From positions 34,858 to 98,857 of the forward strand of contig CASFJK010000003.1 of NCBI GenBank assembly GCA_949295025.1: a DNA stretch of 64,000 nt, read 5' to 3'. Of the stretch, positions 43,398-51,382 are shown one piece after another. The notes under the pieces are model-generated. The model did not search any database. It saw only the letters and a program-made list of their open reading frames with translations, and was not told where the DNA came from. Source of the DNA: an uncultured Pseudomonadota bacterium (GTDB taxonomy: Bacteria; Pseudomonadota; Alphaproteobacteria; RF32; CAG-239). Position 1 is the stretch's first letter, and every line of letters starts with the position of its first letter. A program made the position numbers and the translations under genes.

Positions 43398-44477
43398 TTA
43401 ATTATCTGTTATTTTCATTAGTTTCATTTTCAAAAAATTGTATAAATTTAATTTTTTTATCTTAATTTTTATTAATCCTAAAAAATTGAAATATAAATTT
43501 TTGGTTATCGGTTGGAATGATAGCTTCCCAACATATACATTTTTTTCAATTTTTTTAGGAGCAAAATTTGATTGGATAAAATTATCGTAACGACAGAAAA
43601 GATACCAACAATATGCTATTGCCTCATCTATATTTATATCCTTTATAAACTTTGAAATGGCATTTTTACGCTTTATTTCATAAAATAAGTTATCTAATTG
43701 TTTTTGGTATTCAATTTTTTTATTTTTTTTCATTTCTTTATAATTTTGTTCTCTTCTACTTTTCAGTAAAAAATTAGGACAAGAACAGTCAATATTAAAA
43801 TAGTACTTTAAATTATGGTAAACTATTTTTGTATCATATTCGCCCAAAATATCTACCTTTTGTGTTGTGACACTTTGATTGTGAATTCTATATTTTCCAA
43901 GTACTTCTGGAATATTGGAAACATTGATAAATTCAATTGCTTTCGACCACAACTCATAATCTTCAATTGGAGAATTTTCCGGATAAAATAAATTATTTTG
44001 AATAAAGACATCACGACGAAACATTGCTGTAGAATGGCAAAAATCACAAGTAAAGATTAATGCCATCTTTGCAATATCTGGATTTGAACTGGGTTTATGG
44101 AAACCATGCTTACGACCAAAGTGTTCTTGCCAAGTTCCTAATAACGAAATTTCTGGGTGAGCATCTAGATAATCTGCTTGCTTTTCAAAACGTGTTGGCA
44201 AGGAAATATCATCAGCATCCATGCGGGCAATATATTCTCCCTGAGCTAAAGATATGCCAAGATTGAGCGCTGCGGATAATCCCTTTTGCGTACCATTAAT
44301 AAGTTTGATGCGCTTATCATGATAGGAACGGATAATATCTAATGTATTATCCGTTGAAGCATCATCTATTATCAGAAATTCAAAATCTGAAAATGTCTGA
44401 TCTAAAATACTATCAATAGCTTCAGCGATGTATTTTCCAGCATTTTTTGTTGGCATTATTACAGATATCTTTGGCAT
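43398..44477 (-). CDS. Family 2 glycosyltransferase, paralogue of the 53245-54810 enzyme
   Basis: A 359-aa GT2. KISVIMPTKNAGKYIAEAID, IIDDASTDNT, then YIARMDADDISLPTRFEKQ (metal motif) and LGTWQEHFGR. The N-terminal 210 residues closely match the 53245-54810 glycosyltransferase, including the same LPTRFEKQ and GTWQEHFGR runs, so the two derive from a duplication. The C-terminus has a weak LYFNFLGLIKIK unit like the FIPLL repeats. A 65-nt AT-rich gap precedes it, where an internal promoter is possible but not clear. Confidence 0.92.
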   Translation of the reverse strand: MPKISVIMPTKNAGKYIAEAIDSILDQTFSDFEFLIIDDASTDNTLDIIRSYHDKRIKLINGTQKGLSAALNLGISLAQGEYIARMDADDISLPTRFEKQADYLDAHPEISLLGTWQEHFGRKHGFHKPSSNPDIAKMALIFTCDFCHSTAMFRRDVFIQNNLFYPENSPIEDYELWSKAIEFINVSNIPEVLGKYRIHNQSVTTQKVDILGEYDTKIVYHNLKYYFNIDCSCPNFLLKSRREQNYKEMKKNKKIEYQKQLDNLFYEIKRKNAISKFIKDINIDEAIAYCWYLFCRYDNFIQSNFAPKKIEKNVYVGKLSFQPITKNLYFNFLGLIKIKIKKLNLYNFLKMKLMKITDN

Positions 44478-44542
44478 TTCACTCCACTATATATATCTTA
44501 TATGTTTAGTATAAAACAATAAAATATAGCAAGATATTTTTA

Positions 44543-46342
44543 TCATTTATCATCTAGACCTTTATTTAGAGATAATAGCATAGGAATAGCTGATTCTTGA
44601 AGTACTATAATCAAAATATCAGTATTATTTTCTTTAATGTTTTTTTCCCATCTAGAAATATTTAAGTTGGATTCTTTATATGTATTTGCTCTATATTTGA
44701 AGGATTTTTTGAAATTATATGGAAAAAACTGCATAAAATTTTCAATAAAAGAAGTTCCAACTACTACAGCTGTTAGATTAGCGCCATGAGGATAAGTATA
44801 TTCTTTAGTCTCCAGCCTATCATCTTTTAAGACGGTCAAAAGTTTTTCTTCCTTATGTTCATAATATTTATAGTTAGCGTCTAAATTGATATACTTATCA
44901 GGAAAGTTTAGATTACGTTTGGCTGTGCCCAAGCCAAAACCGCGCCCATGTTCAGCACGAACCTTGTTTGAATAAAATACATTAAAATCACTTTCTGGAA
45001 TGGCCTGTATCGCGGGAAATGTTTTTTGAATTTCTTTCATTAAAGCTTGATAAGCAATATAAGCCCCCCATTCTGTCCAATGATGGTCGGTTTTAAAAAA
45101 TACATAATCTTTTTGTTTTGCAGCCATACTTTCTGATAAAGGATAAATAATAGGAATGTCTACTTGTTTACTCAACTTTTGCAAAAACAATGTTGTATTG
45201 TTATAAAAGTGTTTCTTCCTTGGCGAAAATTCAGAATAAACATTGTCTTTAACAGGAGCAATTAGTATATAAGGTTTAATATTGTTTTTTGAACAAAACG
45301 TATATAACCAATTTAATTGTATTATATATTTTTGAATATATTCTGGTCGATTATCTAGCTCAATCATATTCATGCCAACGGTATATACAAATCCTTCCTT
45401 GCCTATATATGCTTTTGATGTTTCATAGTAAGTATTAATATTAAACAGAATATAAGTATGTAAGCTTGTTAGTAAATCTCTCGCATTAAACCTATCATTA
45501 AACCAAGCCTCAAAGTTTTTACCGTATTTGAGGTTGATATGACCTTGATTATCAATCAGCGGAACATATTTCGCCAACATCCGATTTTCTTGAACAGATT
45601 TTTCGTCTTGATTGATATGAGACATTGGTATCAACAACAAAGCAAAAAATACACTCAAAAAGACAATATCAATGCGGGAATGATGCTCTTTGATTTTGAA
45701 TTGGCTCAACCAATATACCAGTAAACGTGACAGCAAAAATGATATTGCAAAGCAACTGATGAATAACAAAGGTTCAATTCCGGAAATCAAATTAAGCGGA
45801 ATATACCGTTTGGCTTCAAACTCAATCTTTAACGAGTCACCATGTTTTAATGAAATGTCATATTTGTAACCTTTTTCATAACTCAACTTCTTTGTATCGA
45901 AAAATATCTCCTTACCATTAACTTTGAAGTTTTTATAATAAACCCAAACCGGATAAATTTTTCCATTATCCCATTTGTTATGAGGGCCAAGTAGATGGAT
46001 TGAAACTGTGCCGTTACCGATAGCTTTATATTGTAATTCGTATTTGCGGAATTGACGATATATTTTGGCTTGAACCATAGTACCGCGACCGGGGGTCTTC
46101 ATCCAAGATGGGTTATTATACCAATCAGGTTGCTCGCTTTTGACCCTTTTGCTCAAATCTACAACTTGCAACTGATTATCCTTATCTCCGCCAAAAAAGA
46201 TGTTTAAACGAACCTCTTTACTATTAAAAGCGCGAAAAAAATTATCCATATTAGCACCGGAATAAAGTGGTGAAATTAATAACATTATCACCAAAGTCAG
46301 TAATAAACTGATTATCAATCTTTTTTTGCGCTTAATCTGCAT
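44543..46342 (-). CDS. AlgJ/AlgX-like DHHW-family O-acetylation protein with an N-terminal glycan module
   Basis: A 599-aa protein. Membrane segment about 10-28; periplasmic module 43-178 shared with two other proteins of the locus; second membrane segment about 190-212; a third hydrophobic segment about 228-245; then an SGNH-like domain beginning NQDEKSVQENRMLA, with KTDHHWTEWGAY near residue 419 and a late VVVGTSF segment. DHHW/AlgJ proteins act with MBOAT partners to transfer acetyl groups to exported polysaccharide; the MBOAT gene lies 15 nt upstream. Confidence 0.82.
   Translation of the reverse strand: MQIKRKKRLIISLLLTLVIMLLISPLYSGANMDNFFRAFNSKEVRLNIFFGGDKDNQLQVVDLSKRVKSEQPDWYNNPSWMKTPGRGTMVQAKIYRQFRKYELQYKAIGNGTVSIHLLGPHNKWDNGKIYPVWVYYKNFKVNGKEIFFDTKKLSYEKGYKYDISLKHGDSLKIEFEAKRYIPLNLISGIEPLLFISCFAISFLLSRLLVYWLSQFKIKEHHSRIDIVFLSVFFALLLIPMSHINQDEKSVQENRMLAKYVPLIDNQGHINLKYGKNFEAWFNDRFNARDLLTSLHTYILFNINTYYETSKAYIGKEGFVYTVGMNMIELDNRPEYIQKYIIQLNWLYTFCSKNNIKPYILIAPVKDNVYSEFSPRKKHFYNNTTLFLQKLSKQVDIPIIYPLSESMAAKQKDYVFFKTDHHWTEWGAYIAYQALMKEIQKTFPAIQAIPESDFNVFYSNKVRAEHGRGFGLGTAKRNLNFPDKYINLDANYKYYEHKEEKLLTVLKDDRLETKEYTYPHGANLTAVVVGTSFIENFMQFFPYNFKKSFKYRANTYKESNLNISRWEKNIKENNTDILIIVLQESAIPMLLSLNKGLDDK
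45809..46216 (-). other. Shared extracytoplasmic module, copy A (DHHW protein residues 43-178)
   Basis: Landmarks shared with copies B and C: VRLNIFF, PDWYNNPSWM, IGNGTVSIHLLG, PVWVYYKNFKVNG and KHGDSLKIEF. It looks like an all-beta accessory or carbohydrate-binding domain placed outside the cytoplasm. Confidence 0.6.
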
Positions 46343-46357
46343 GAATATTTCCTCAGT

Positions 46358-47758
46358 CTAAAATCTAAAATAGATAAATGGATTGTAGGTTGAAGCTGCC
46401 ACCGTGGCTGATGATAAGATAAACAGTATAATCAACCAGATATTAACCAGACTACGCCAGACCTTATGCTCGTATTTGATATCTAATATTTTCTTAAATA
46501 TCGGCATTGAACATATAATACCGGCAACAATAGCCATAATCTCGATATTATCAATATAATAAGCATATTCATAAGCAATTTTATGTTCACTTATCAATCC
46601 AAACATATTTTGGAGATAGTCTCCGGCATAGCTCAAATTCGGAGCTCGGAAAATTACCCACCCAATAACAAAGGCAAAAATGGTATAAACATGTTGAGCT
46701 AAATTTAATTTCCAGTCTTTTTTCTCTTTATGCCAGCCGGTGGCTTTTTCTAAAATAATGAAAAATCCATGCCATAGCCCCCAAACCACGAAAGTCCACT
46801 CGGCTCCATGCCAAATACCGGTAGCCAAGAAAACTACAAACAAGTTGAAATACATTCGGCTCCGAGCAACTCGATTGCCTCCGAGCGGTATATATAAATA
46901 TTCCTTAAACCAGGTGGAGAGCGAAATGTGCCATCTTCTCCAGAACTCGGTAATTGATTTGGAAATATAGGGATAATTAAAGTTTTCCATAAAGCGGAAT
47001 CCAAATATCAGGCCCAAACCAATCGCCATATCGGAATAACCACTAAAGTCATAAAACAGTTGCAGACTATAACAAATGGCACCAAGCCAGGCTGTCCAAG
47101 CATCAAACTGCTCAACCGGTTGAGCAAATATTTTATCAGCAACCGCACCTAAGGTATTGGCAATCAACATCTTTTTAGATAAGCCGATAATAAACCGCTT
47201 TACACCTAAAGCAACTTTGTCAAAGGTCACGCTTCGTTTGTCAATCTGCTCGGCAACATCGTGATATTTAACAATCGGACCGGCGACCAACTGCGGAAAA
47301 AGTGTAATATATAAAGACAATTTATAAATATCTTTTTGTACCGGACAATCTTTGCGGTAAACGTCAATCAAATAGGACATGGCCTGAAAAGTATAAAAGG
47401 AAATTCCTATCGGCATAATAACGTCAATAAACTTGACATCCATGGCAAACAAAGCATTAGCATTATCAATAATAAAATTAAAATATTTGAAATAAACTAA
47501 AAAGGCCAAGTCAATGACAATGGTAGAAGTTAAAATCAGCTTAGCTTTAGAACGATACTTACTGAGTAATATAGCTCCATAATAATTGACCAAGATGGTG
47601 ATTATCATAATTGCCAGATATCTCGGTTCTCCCCAAGCATAAAAAATAATGCTGGCAATAAGCAAAAGATAGTTTTTAAGCTCTTGTTTAATCAGCAGAT
47701 AGCTGATGCAAACAATCGGCATAAATACATATATAAAAGTCATACTTGAGAATAACAT
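46358..47758 (-). CDS. MBOAT-family O-acyltransferase (AlgI-like)
   Basis: A 466-aa polytopic membrane protein with about 10-12 hydrophobic segments. The signature FWRRWHISLSTWFKEYLYIPLGG (positions about 272-294) and catalytic His in ATGIWHGAEWTF near residue 319 are clear. AlgI-type proteins pass acetyl groups across the inner membrane to AlgJ/X-type partners, here the 44543-46342 product. Length is normal. Confidence 0.95.
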   Translation of the reverse strand: MLFSSMTFIYVFMPIVCISYLLIKQELKNYLLLIASIIFYAWGEPRYLAIMIITILVNYYGAILLSKYRSKAKLILTSTIVIDLAFLVYFKYFNFIIDNANALFAMDVKFIDVIMPIGISFYTFQAMSYLIDVYRKDCPVQKDIYKLSLYITLFPQLVAGPIVKYHDVAEQIDKRSVTFDKVALGVKRFIIGLSKKMLIANTLGAVADKIFAQPVEQFDAWTAWLGAICYSLQLFYDFSGYSDMAIGLGLIFGFRFMENFNYPYISKSITEFWRRWHISLSTWFKEYLYIPLGGNRVARSRMYFNLFVVFLATGIWHGAEWTFVVWGLWHGFFIILEKATGWHKEKKDWKLNLAQHVYTIFAFVIGWVIFRAPNLSYAGDYLQNMFGLISEHKIAYEYAYYIDNIEIMAIVAGIICSMPIFKKILDIKYEHKVWRSLVNIWLIILFILSSATVAASTYNPFIYFRF

Positions 47759-47770
47759 TTTCTTAGTCCT

Positions 47771-48688
47771 TTAAATTACCAACAATCCGTCCATAATTAT
47801 CGAGCTAATATCCTTCACGGCAACAAAATCATCTTTTAGTTGAATAGTATTAGGATGGGTATTGGTGCAATATATTCGTTCAATCAACCCGCAATCTTTC
47901 ATTTTATCCAATGCACCGGGAACAAAAACACCGTGCGTGGTCAAGACATATATTTTATCGGCTCCTGCTTCTTTATAAGCTTTGGCTGCATTGATAATTG
48001 AACTACCAGATCGTATCATATCATCATAAATGGCAACATTGCGCCCTTTAACATTGGCACTCAGGGCGATGACGCGAGTTTGGCTACCGGACACTCGTTC
48101 TTTCATCAGATAGGCACTTTCCAAATTGAGCCTTTGGCTCATCTTTTCAATCCACTTGGCACGCCCCATATCAGTCGAGGCCAATATAATATCTTCTCCG
48201 AACCCGCTGATAATCTCTTTCATAATCGGCTCTGATGTCAAGTGAATAGTATGAACAGAGCCTTCGAAATAATATTGCACACCTAGAGAGTGTAAATCAA
48301 TCAGATAAATGAAATTACCCTGCGCCGACAATGGAATTGTGCTCAACATACGGGCAATGTTTTTAGCCGGCACAACCTCGCCACTCTTGGTGGCTCGTTC
48401 CATAGTGGAATAGCCAAAATATGGAATCACCAAGTGTAAAGAAGAACATTGCTCACTGACCAACTCACAAGCTAAATTGTAGGTTTCCATAATTGCAGCA
48501 TCATTTATCGTACCGGAAATTAATACAGCTGGCTGATTACGCACAGTTTCGGGCTTGACAATTCGATGATATACCTCACCATCAGGAAACTTCAGTGTTT
48601 CAATTTCTCCTTTCTGAAACTGCTTGTTCTTTTCCAATATCGAATCTTGGAGATATCTATATATTTCGGTTGCAAATAAATTAACCAT
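47771..48688 (-). CDS. Ribose-phosphate pyrophosphokinase-like protein
   Basis: A 305-aa PRPP-synthetase family protein. It has FPDGEVYHRI (34-43), PYFGYSTMERATKSGEV (89-105), DLHSLGVQYYF with Asp131-His133, the flexible-loop KERVSGSQTR, and the PRPP loop YDDMIRSGSS (221-230). These motifs favour an active enzyme making PRPP from ribose-5-phosphate and ATP. Located with a UbiA-type phosphoribosyltransferase homologue, it probably supplies PRPP for a polyprenyl-phosphate sugar, not general metabolism. Overlaps the SDR gene by 8 nt. Confidence 0.85.
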   Translation of the reverse strand: MVNLFATEIYRYLQDSILEKNKQFQKGEIETLKFPDGEVYHRIVKPETVRNQPAVLISGTINDAAIMETYNLACELVSEQCSSLHLVIPYFGYSTMERATKSGEVVPAKNIARMLSTIPLSAQGNFIYLIDLHSLGVQYYFEGSVHTIHLTSEPIMKEIISGFGEDIILASTDMGRAKWIEKMSQRLNLESAYLMKERVSGSQTRVIALSANVKGRNVAIYDDMIRSGSSIINAAKAYKEAGADKIYVLTTHGVFVPGALDKMKDCGLIERIYCTNTHPNTIQLKDDFVAVKDISSIIMDGLLVI

Positions 48689-49643
48689 GTTGCTTCTTAA
48701 TCCTTTGATATTCTTCGAATGCGGCTTGCATCATATCAGAATCACTATATTGCGGTATCCAGCCTAATTCATCTTTTGTCAGAGAAATGTCTATTAGATA
48801 ATTTTCATCAGCAATCATATATTGCTCTTTGTACATGATTTCCAAACCGATTTTCCCTAAGCAGGCTAACGTAAATTTTACCAACCGGCCCCAGGTCGGA
48901 ATCAAAACTGAATGGGATTTATTTTTATGAATAACATCTCGCAAAAGTTCTCGAACTTGCGGTGGATTATTTGATCCTAAATTATATTCTCGATTAGGAA
49001 CTCCATGTGAAACGGCTTTGATAATGGCCGAAGCACAATCATTAACCGAAACCATTTGATAGCAATTTTTGCCATTACCAATCATCGGAACCGGTAAATT
49101 CAGTTCAATCAATTTAAAGAGTTTGGTTAATATACCGAGACGACCTTTGCCGATAATCATACGCGGGCGAAAGATGGCAATATTCATGCCCATATCCCGA
49201 TATTGGCGACAAACCGACTCGGCTTTTTTCTTACTAATGCCGTAATAACCAAAGGGATTTTGCGGATGTTTTGTGTCAACCGGAAGATATTGCGGTTTCC
49301 CGTAGACCATATCTGTACTGAAAAAAACCATCCGTTTGGCACCGTCTTGTTGCATTTTGCGGAGTAAATTCTCGGTACCATGCAAATTGACGCTCTCAAA
49401 AAACTCTTGTCTTCCTTTTCTTGGAACGCGATGATGATACTGATTTGCCGCCAGTTGAATAACCACATCATCCGGTTTGAAAACAAAACTAATGGGTTGG
49501 GTTATATCTTGATATTCATAAGCTGTAGAAATATGCGGCGGTACAATATCTAAAACAACAATATCGTTTTCTCCTTGAGTTTGCAATTGTCGAACCAACT
49601 CTTGTCCGACAAAACCAGCGCCACCAACAATAACATATCTCAT
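48681..49643 (-). CDS. NAD-dependent epimerase/dehydratase (extended SDR)
   Basis: A 320-aa SDR. Rossmann motif VGGAGFVGQELV (6-17), catalytic FFSTDMVYGKP with Ser/Thr and YYGISKKKAES supplying Tyr-Lys (about 143-147), and PRMIIGKGR. Substrate unknown. Between the PRPP synthetase and SMR-type genes it may epimerise or reduce a pentose or nucleotide sugar; DprE1/DprE2 oxidoreductases for decaprenyl-phosphate arabinose are not present. Overlaps both neighbours (8 and 4 nt). Confidence 0.85.
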   Translation of the reverse strand: MRYVIVGGAGFVGQELVRQLQTQGENDIVVLDIVPPHISTAYEYQDITQPISFVFKPDDVVIQLAANQYHHRVPRKGRQEFFESVNLHGTENLLRKMQQDGAKRMVFFSTDMVYGKPQYLPVDTKHPQNPFGYYGISKKKAESVCRQYRDMGMNIAIFRPRMIIGKGRLGILTKLFKLIELNLPVPMIGNGKNCYQMVSVNDCASAIIKAVSHGVPNREYNLGSNNPPQVRELLRDVIHKNKSHSVLIPTWGRLVKFTLACLGKIGLEIMYKEQYMIADENYLIDISLTKDELGWIPQYSDSDMMQAAFEEYQRIKKQHG

Positions 49644-50020
49644 TTTACAAAATCCTTACTATAGGTTAAGACCACAACACCAAGGCAAATAATTACAATG
49701 CCCAATATTTTTTGAGCTGTTAAAGGCTCCTTAAATATTAGATATGCCAAAATGGCCGTAACGACATATCCGACACTAAGAAAAGGATAGGCCAGTGATA
49801 CATTAACTTTAGACAAGACAATCATCCACAAAATGATGCTGATGCCATAACTAAACATACCCGAAAGAAGGTAGATATTAGTAAAAACAGACAATGCCAT
49901 GTGCCAAATTTGCTCCATATTCAGCGAAATATTGCCAAGTTTGAGCATCCCTTGACGAATGAATATTTGAGCTAAAGCATTGAGAAACACACTAGATAAA
50001 ATAAGTGGAATATGTTGCAA
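49640..50020 (-). CDS. SMR/EamA-type four-span membrane protein (possible lipid-linked sugar flippase)
   Basis: A 126-aa protein with four membrane segments. The first begins IPLILSSVFLNALAQIFIRQG and the last ends ILGIVIICLGVVVLTY, like ArnE/EmrE proteins. I take TTG 50020 as start: TAGGAG precedes it by 7 nt, and it lies 10 nt after the UbiA stop. A longer frame from 50047 would begin inside the UbiA gene. Such small proteins flip undecaprenyl-phosphate aminosugars in other bacteria. Transport of a polyprenyl-phosphate pentose is inferred from neighbours. Confidence 0.75.
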   Translation of the reverse strand: MQHIPLILSSVFLNALAQIFIRQGMLKLGNISLNMEQIWHMALSVFTNIYLLSGMFSYGISIILWMIVLSKVNVSLAYPFLSVGYVVTAILAYLIFKEPLTAQKILGIVIICLGVVVLTYSKDFVK

Positions 50021-50030
50021 GTTTTTTCTC

Positions 50031-50900
50031 CTATAAAATTTCGGCAAAAATAGCTAATACATACAATACATACAGTATGCAAACTCCTATTAAGCCTTTA
50101 TCTTTATATAAGCCGTCGGTAGGATCTTCGATACTCTCATCTTTATCCAAAATATAGACATAGCGGAACATCCCATAGATTACAAAAATCACACTATAGA
50201 TAAGTCTGTTTGTAGAAAAACGGGCAATCGTTGAGGGCTCAAGAGTGTAAAGGGCATAGCACATTATGGTCAAGGTTGCAGAGATGATAATATATTGGTC
50301 TATAACTTTAAGCGGATATTGCTCCAAAACGGCCCTTCCATCACTTCCACGACGCATTAATTCTCCTTTACGCTTTGTAAAACCCAAGAAGAGCGATAGA
50401 AACAAAGTGGCCATGAAAATAAAACTAGATACGGGAACATCAATGGCATAAGCACCGGCATACACGCGCAAAATGAAGCCAAAGGCAATTATCAGCACAT
50501 CAATCAAGACCATCTGTTTGAGTTTATAGGAATATAAAATATTTATGACAACATAAATACCTATAACTAAAGCCGTTTTGATATTTCCTAATAACAATAA
50601 ACAAACAAAAACTAAAGCCAGCAAAACAACCTCGATTACACCACCAGCCCAAGGACTAATTCGACCACTGGCAATCGGGCGATTTTTCTTTTTAGGGTGC
50701 AGAGCATCTTTCTTGCGGTCTAAGATGTCGTTCATGACATACACAACCGAAGATACAAAACAAAAAGCGGCAAAAGCCAAGCCGGCCTTGATTATTGAAT
50801 CTGTCTCTGTAAATTTCAGAGAGAACAGCAACGGAGCCAAAACAAAAGCGTTTTTAACCCATTGCTTAACGCGGATAAGTTTGACAATATCTTTTATCAT
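50031..50900 (-). CDS. UbiA-family prenyltransferase, decaprenyl-phosphate phosphoribosyltransferase-like
   Basis: A 289-aa polytopic enzyme with the RVKQWVKNAFVLAPLLFS start (10-27) and Asp-rich VYVMNDILDRKKDALHPKKK (53-72, Asn57-Asp58), followed by RPIASG. That wording is closer to decaprenyl-phosphate 5-phosphoribosyltransferase (mycobacterial UbiA) than to ubiquinone UbiA. Such enzymes join PRPP to polyprenyl phosphate. Flanked by a PgpA-like phosphatase (1-nt overlap) and, further on, a PRPP synthetase, which fits the same reaction. Confidence 0.85.
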   Translation of the reverse strand: MIKDIVKLIRVKQWVKNAFVLAPLLFSLKFTETDSIIKAGLAFAAFCFVSSVVYVMNDILDRKKDALHPKKKNRPIASGRISPWAGGVIEVVLLALVFVCLLLLGNIKTALVIGIYVVINILYSYKLKQMVLIDVLIIAFGFILRVYAGAYAIDVPVSSFIFMATLFLSLFLGFTKRKGELMRRGSDGRAVLEQYPLKVIDQYIIISATLTIMCYALYTLEPSTIARFSTNRLIYSVIFVIYGMFRYVYILDKDESIEDPTDGLYKDKGLIGVCILYVLYVLAIFAEIL

Positions 50901-51382
50901 TAAAGTATCTCCACGAAGTTGCTGATAGCATATAAAACAATTGCGGCATAAATTCCGGCAAATACGTCATCTAGCATGACACCCCAAGCATTAAGCACCT
51001 TTTGGTCAGCCCAACGTGCAGGTTGAGGTTTCCAAATATCAAACAGGCGGAACAGAAAAAAGCCGATGATATAAGTCGACCAAGCGTTCAAATTCTCTAC
51101 TAATTGGTTGGCCACAAGCGTAAATGTCAACAGCTGCCCGACAACTTCATCGATAATGATAATTGATGGGTCATGTTTGGTATATTTCAACACTTCTTTA
51201 GAGGCGATAACTCCAATAACAAAGCTAAATAGTGCCAAAGCTAATATACCCCAAATTCCATAGAAATAGGCAGCGGCAAAAGCAAATGGTAAAGTGGCAA
51301 ACGAGCCGGCTGTGCCTGATGCAAAAGGAAAATATCCGACACCAAAACCACTAACAGCCGTATAACAAAGAAATTTATACAT
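50900..51382 (-). CDS. pgpA: PgpA-family phosphatase (phosphatidylglycerophosphatase A)
   Basis: A 160-aa membrane phosphatase with all PgpA landmarks: GTAGSFATLP (about 24-33), IIIIDEVVGQLLT (about 74-86), FRLFDIWKPQPARWAD (about 111-126) and VMLDDVFAGIYA. In lipid metabolism it dephosphorylates phosphatidylglycerophosphate. In this locus, directly before the UbiA homologue, it might instead or additionally remove the 5-phosphate from polyprenyl-phospho-phosphoribose, the step done by a different phosphatase in mycobacteria. Confidence 0.88.
   Translation of the reverse strand: MYKFLCYTAVSGFGVGYFPFASGTAGSFATLPFAFAAAYFYGIWGILALALFSFVIGVIASKEVLKYTKHDPSIIIIDEVVGQLLTFTLVANQLVENLNAWSTYIIGFFLFRLFDIWKPQPARWADQKVLNAWGVMLDDVFAGIYAAIVLYAISNFVEIL

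Noticed and set aside
44478-44542. Internal promoter in the glycan locus
   Set aside because: AT-rich with TATA-like strings but no -35 and -10 pair at good spacing; left as unproven.
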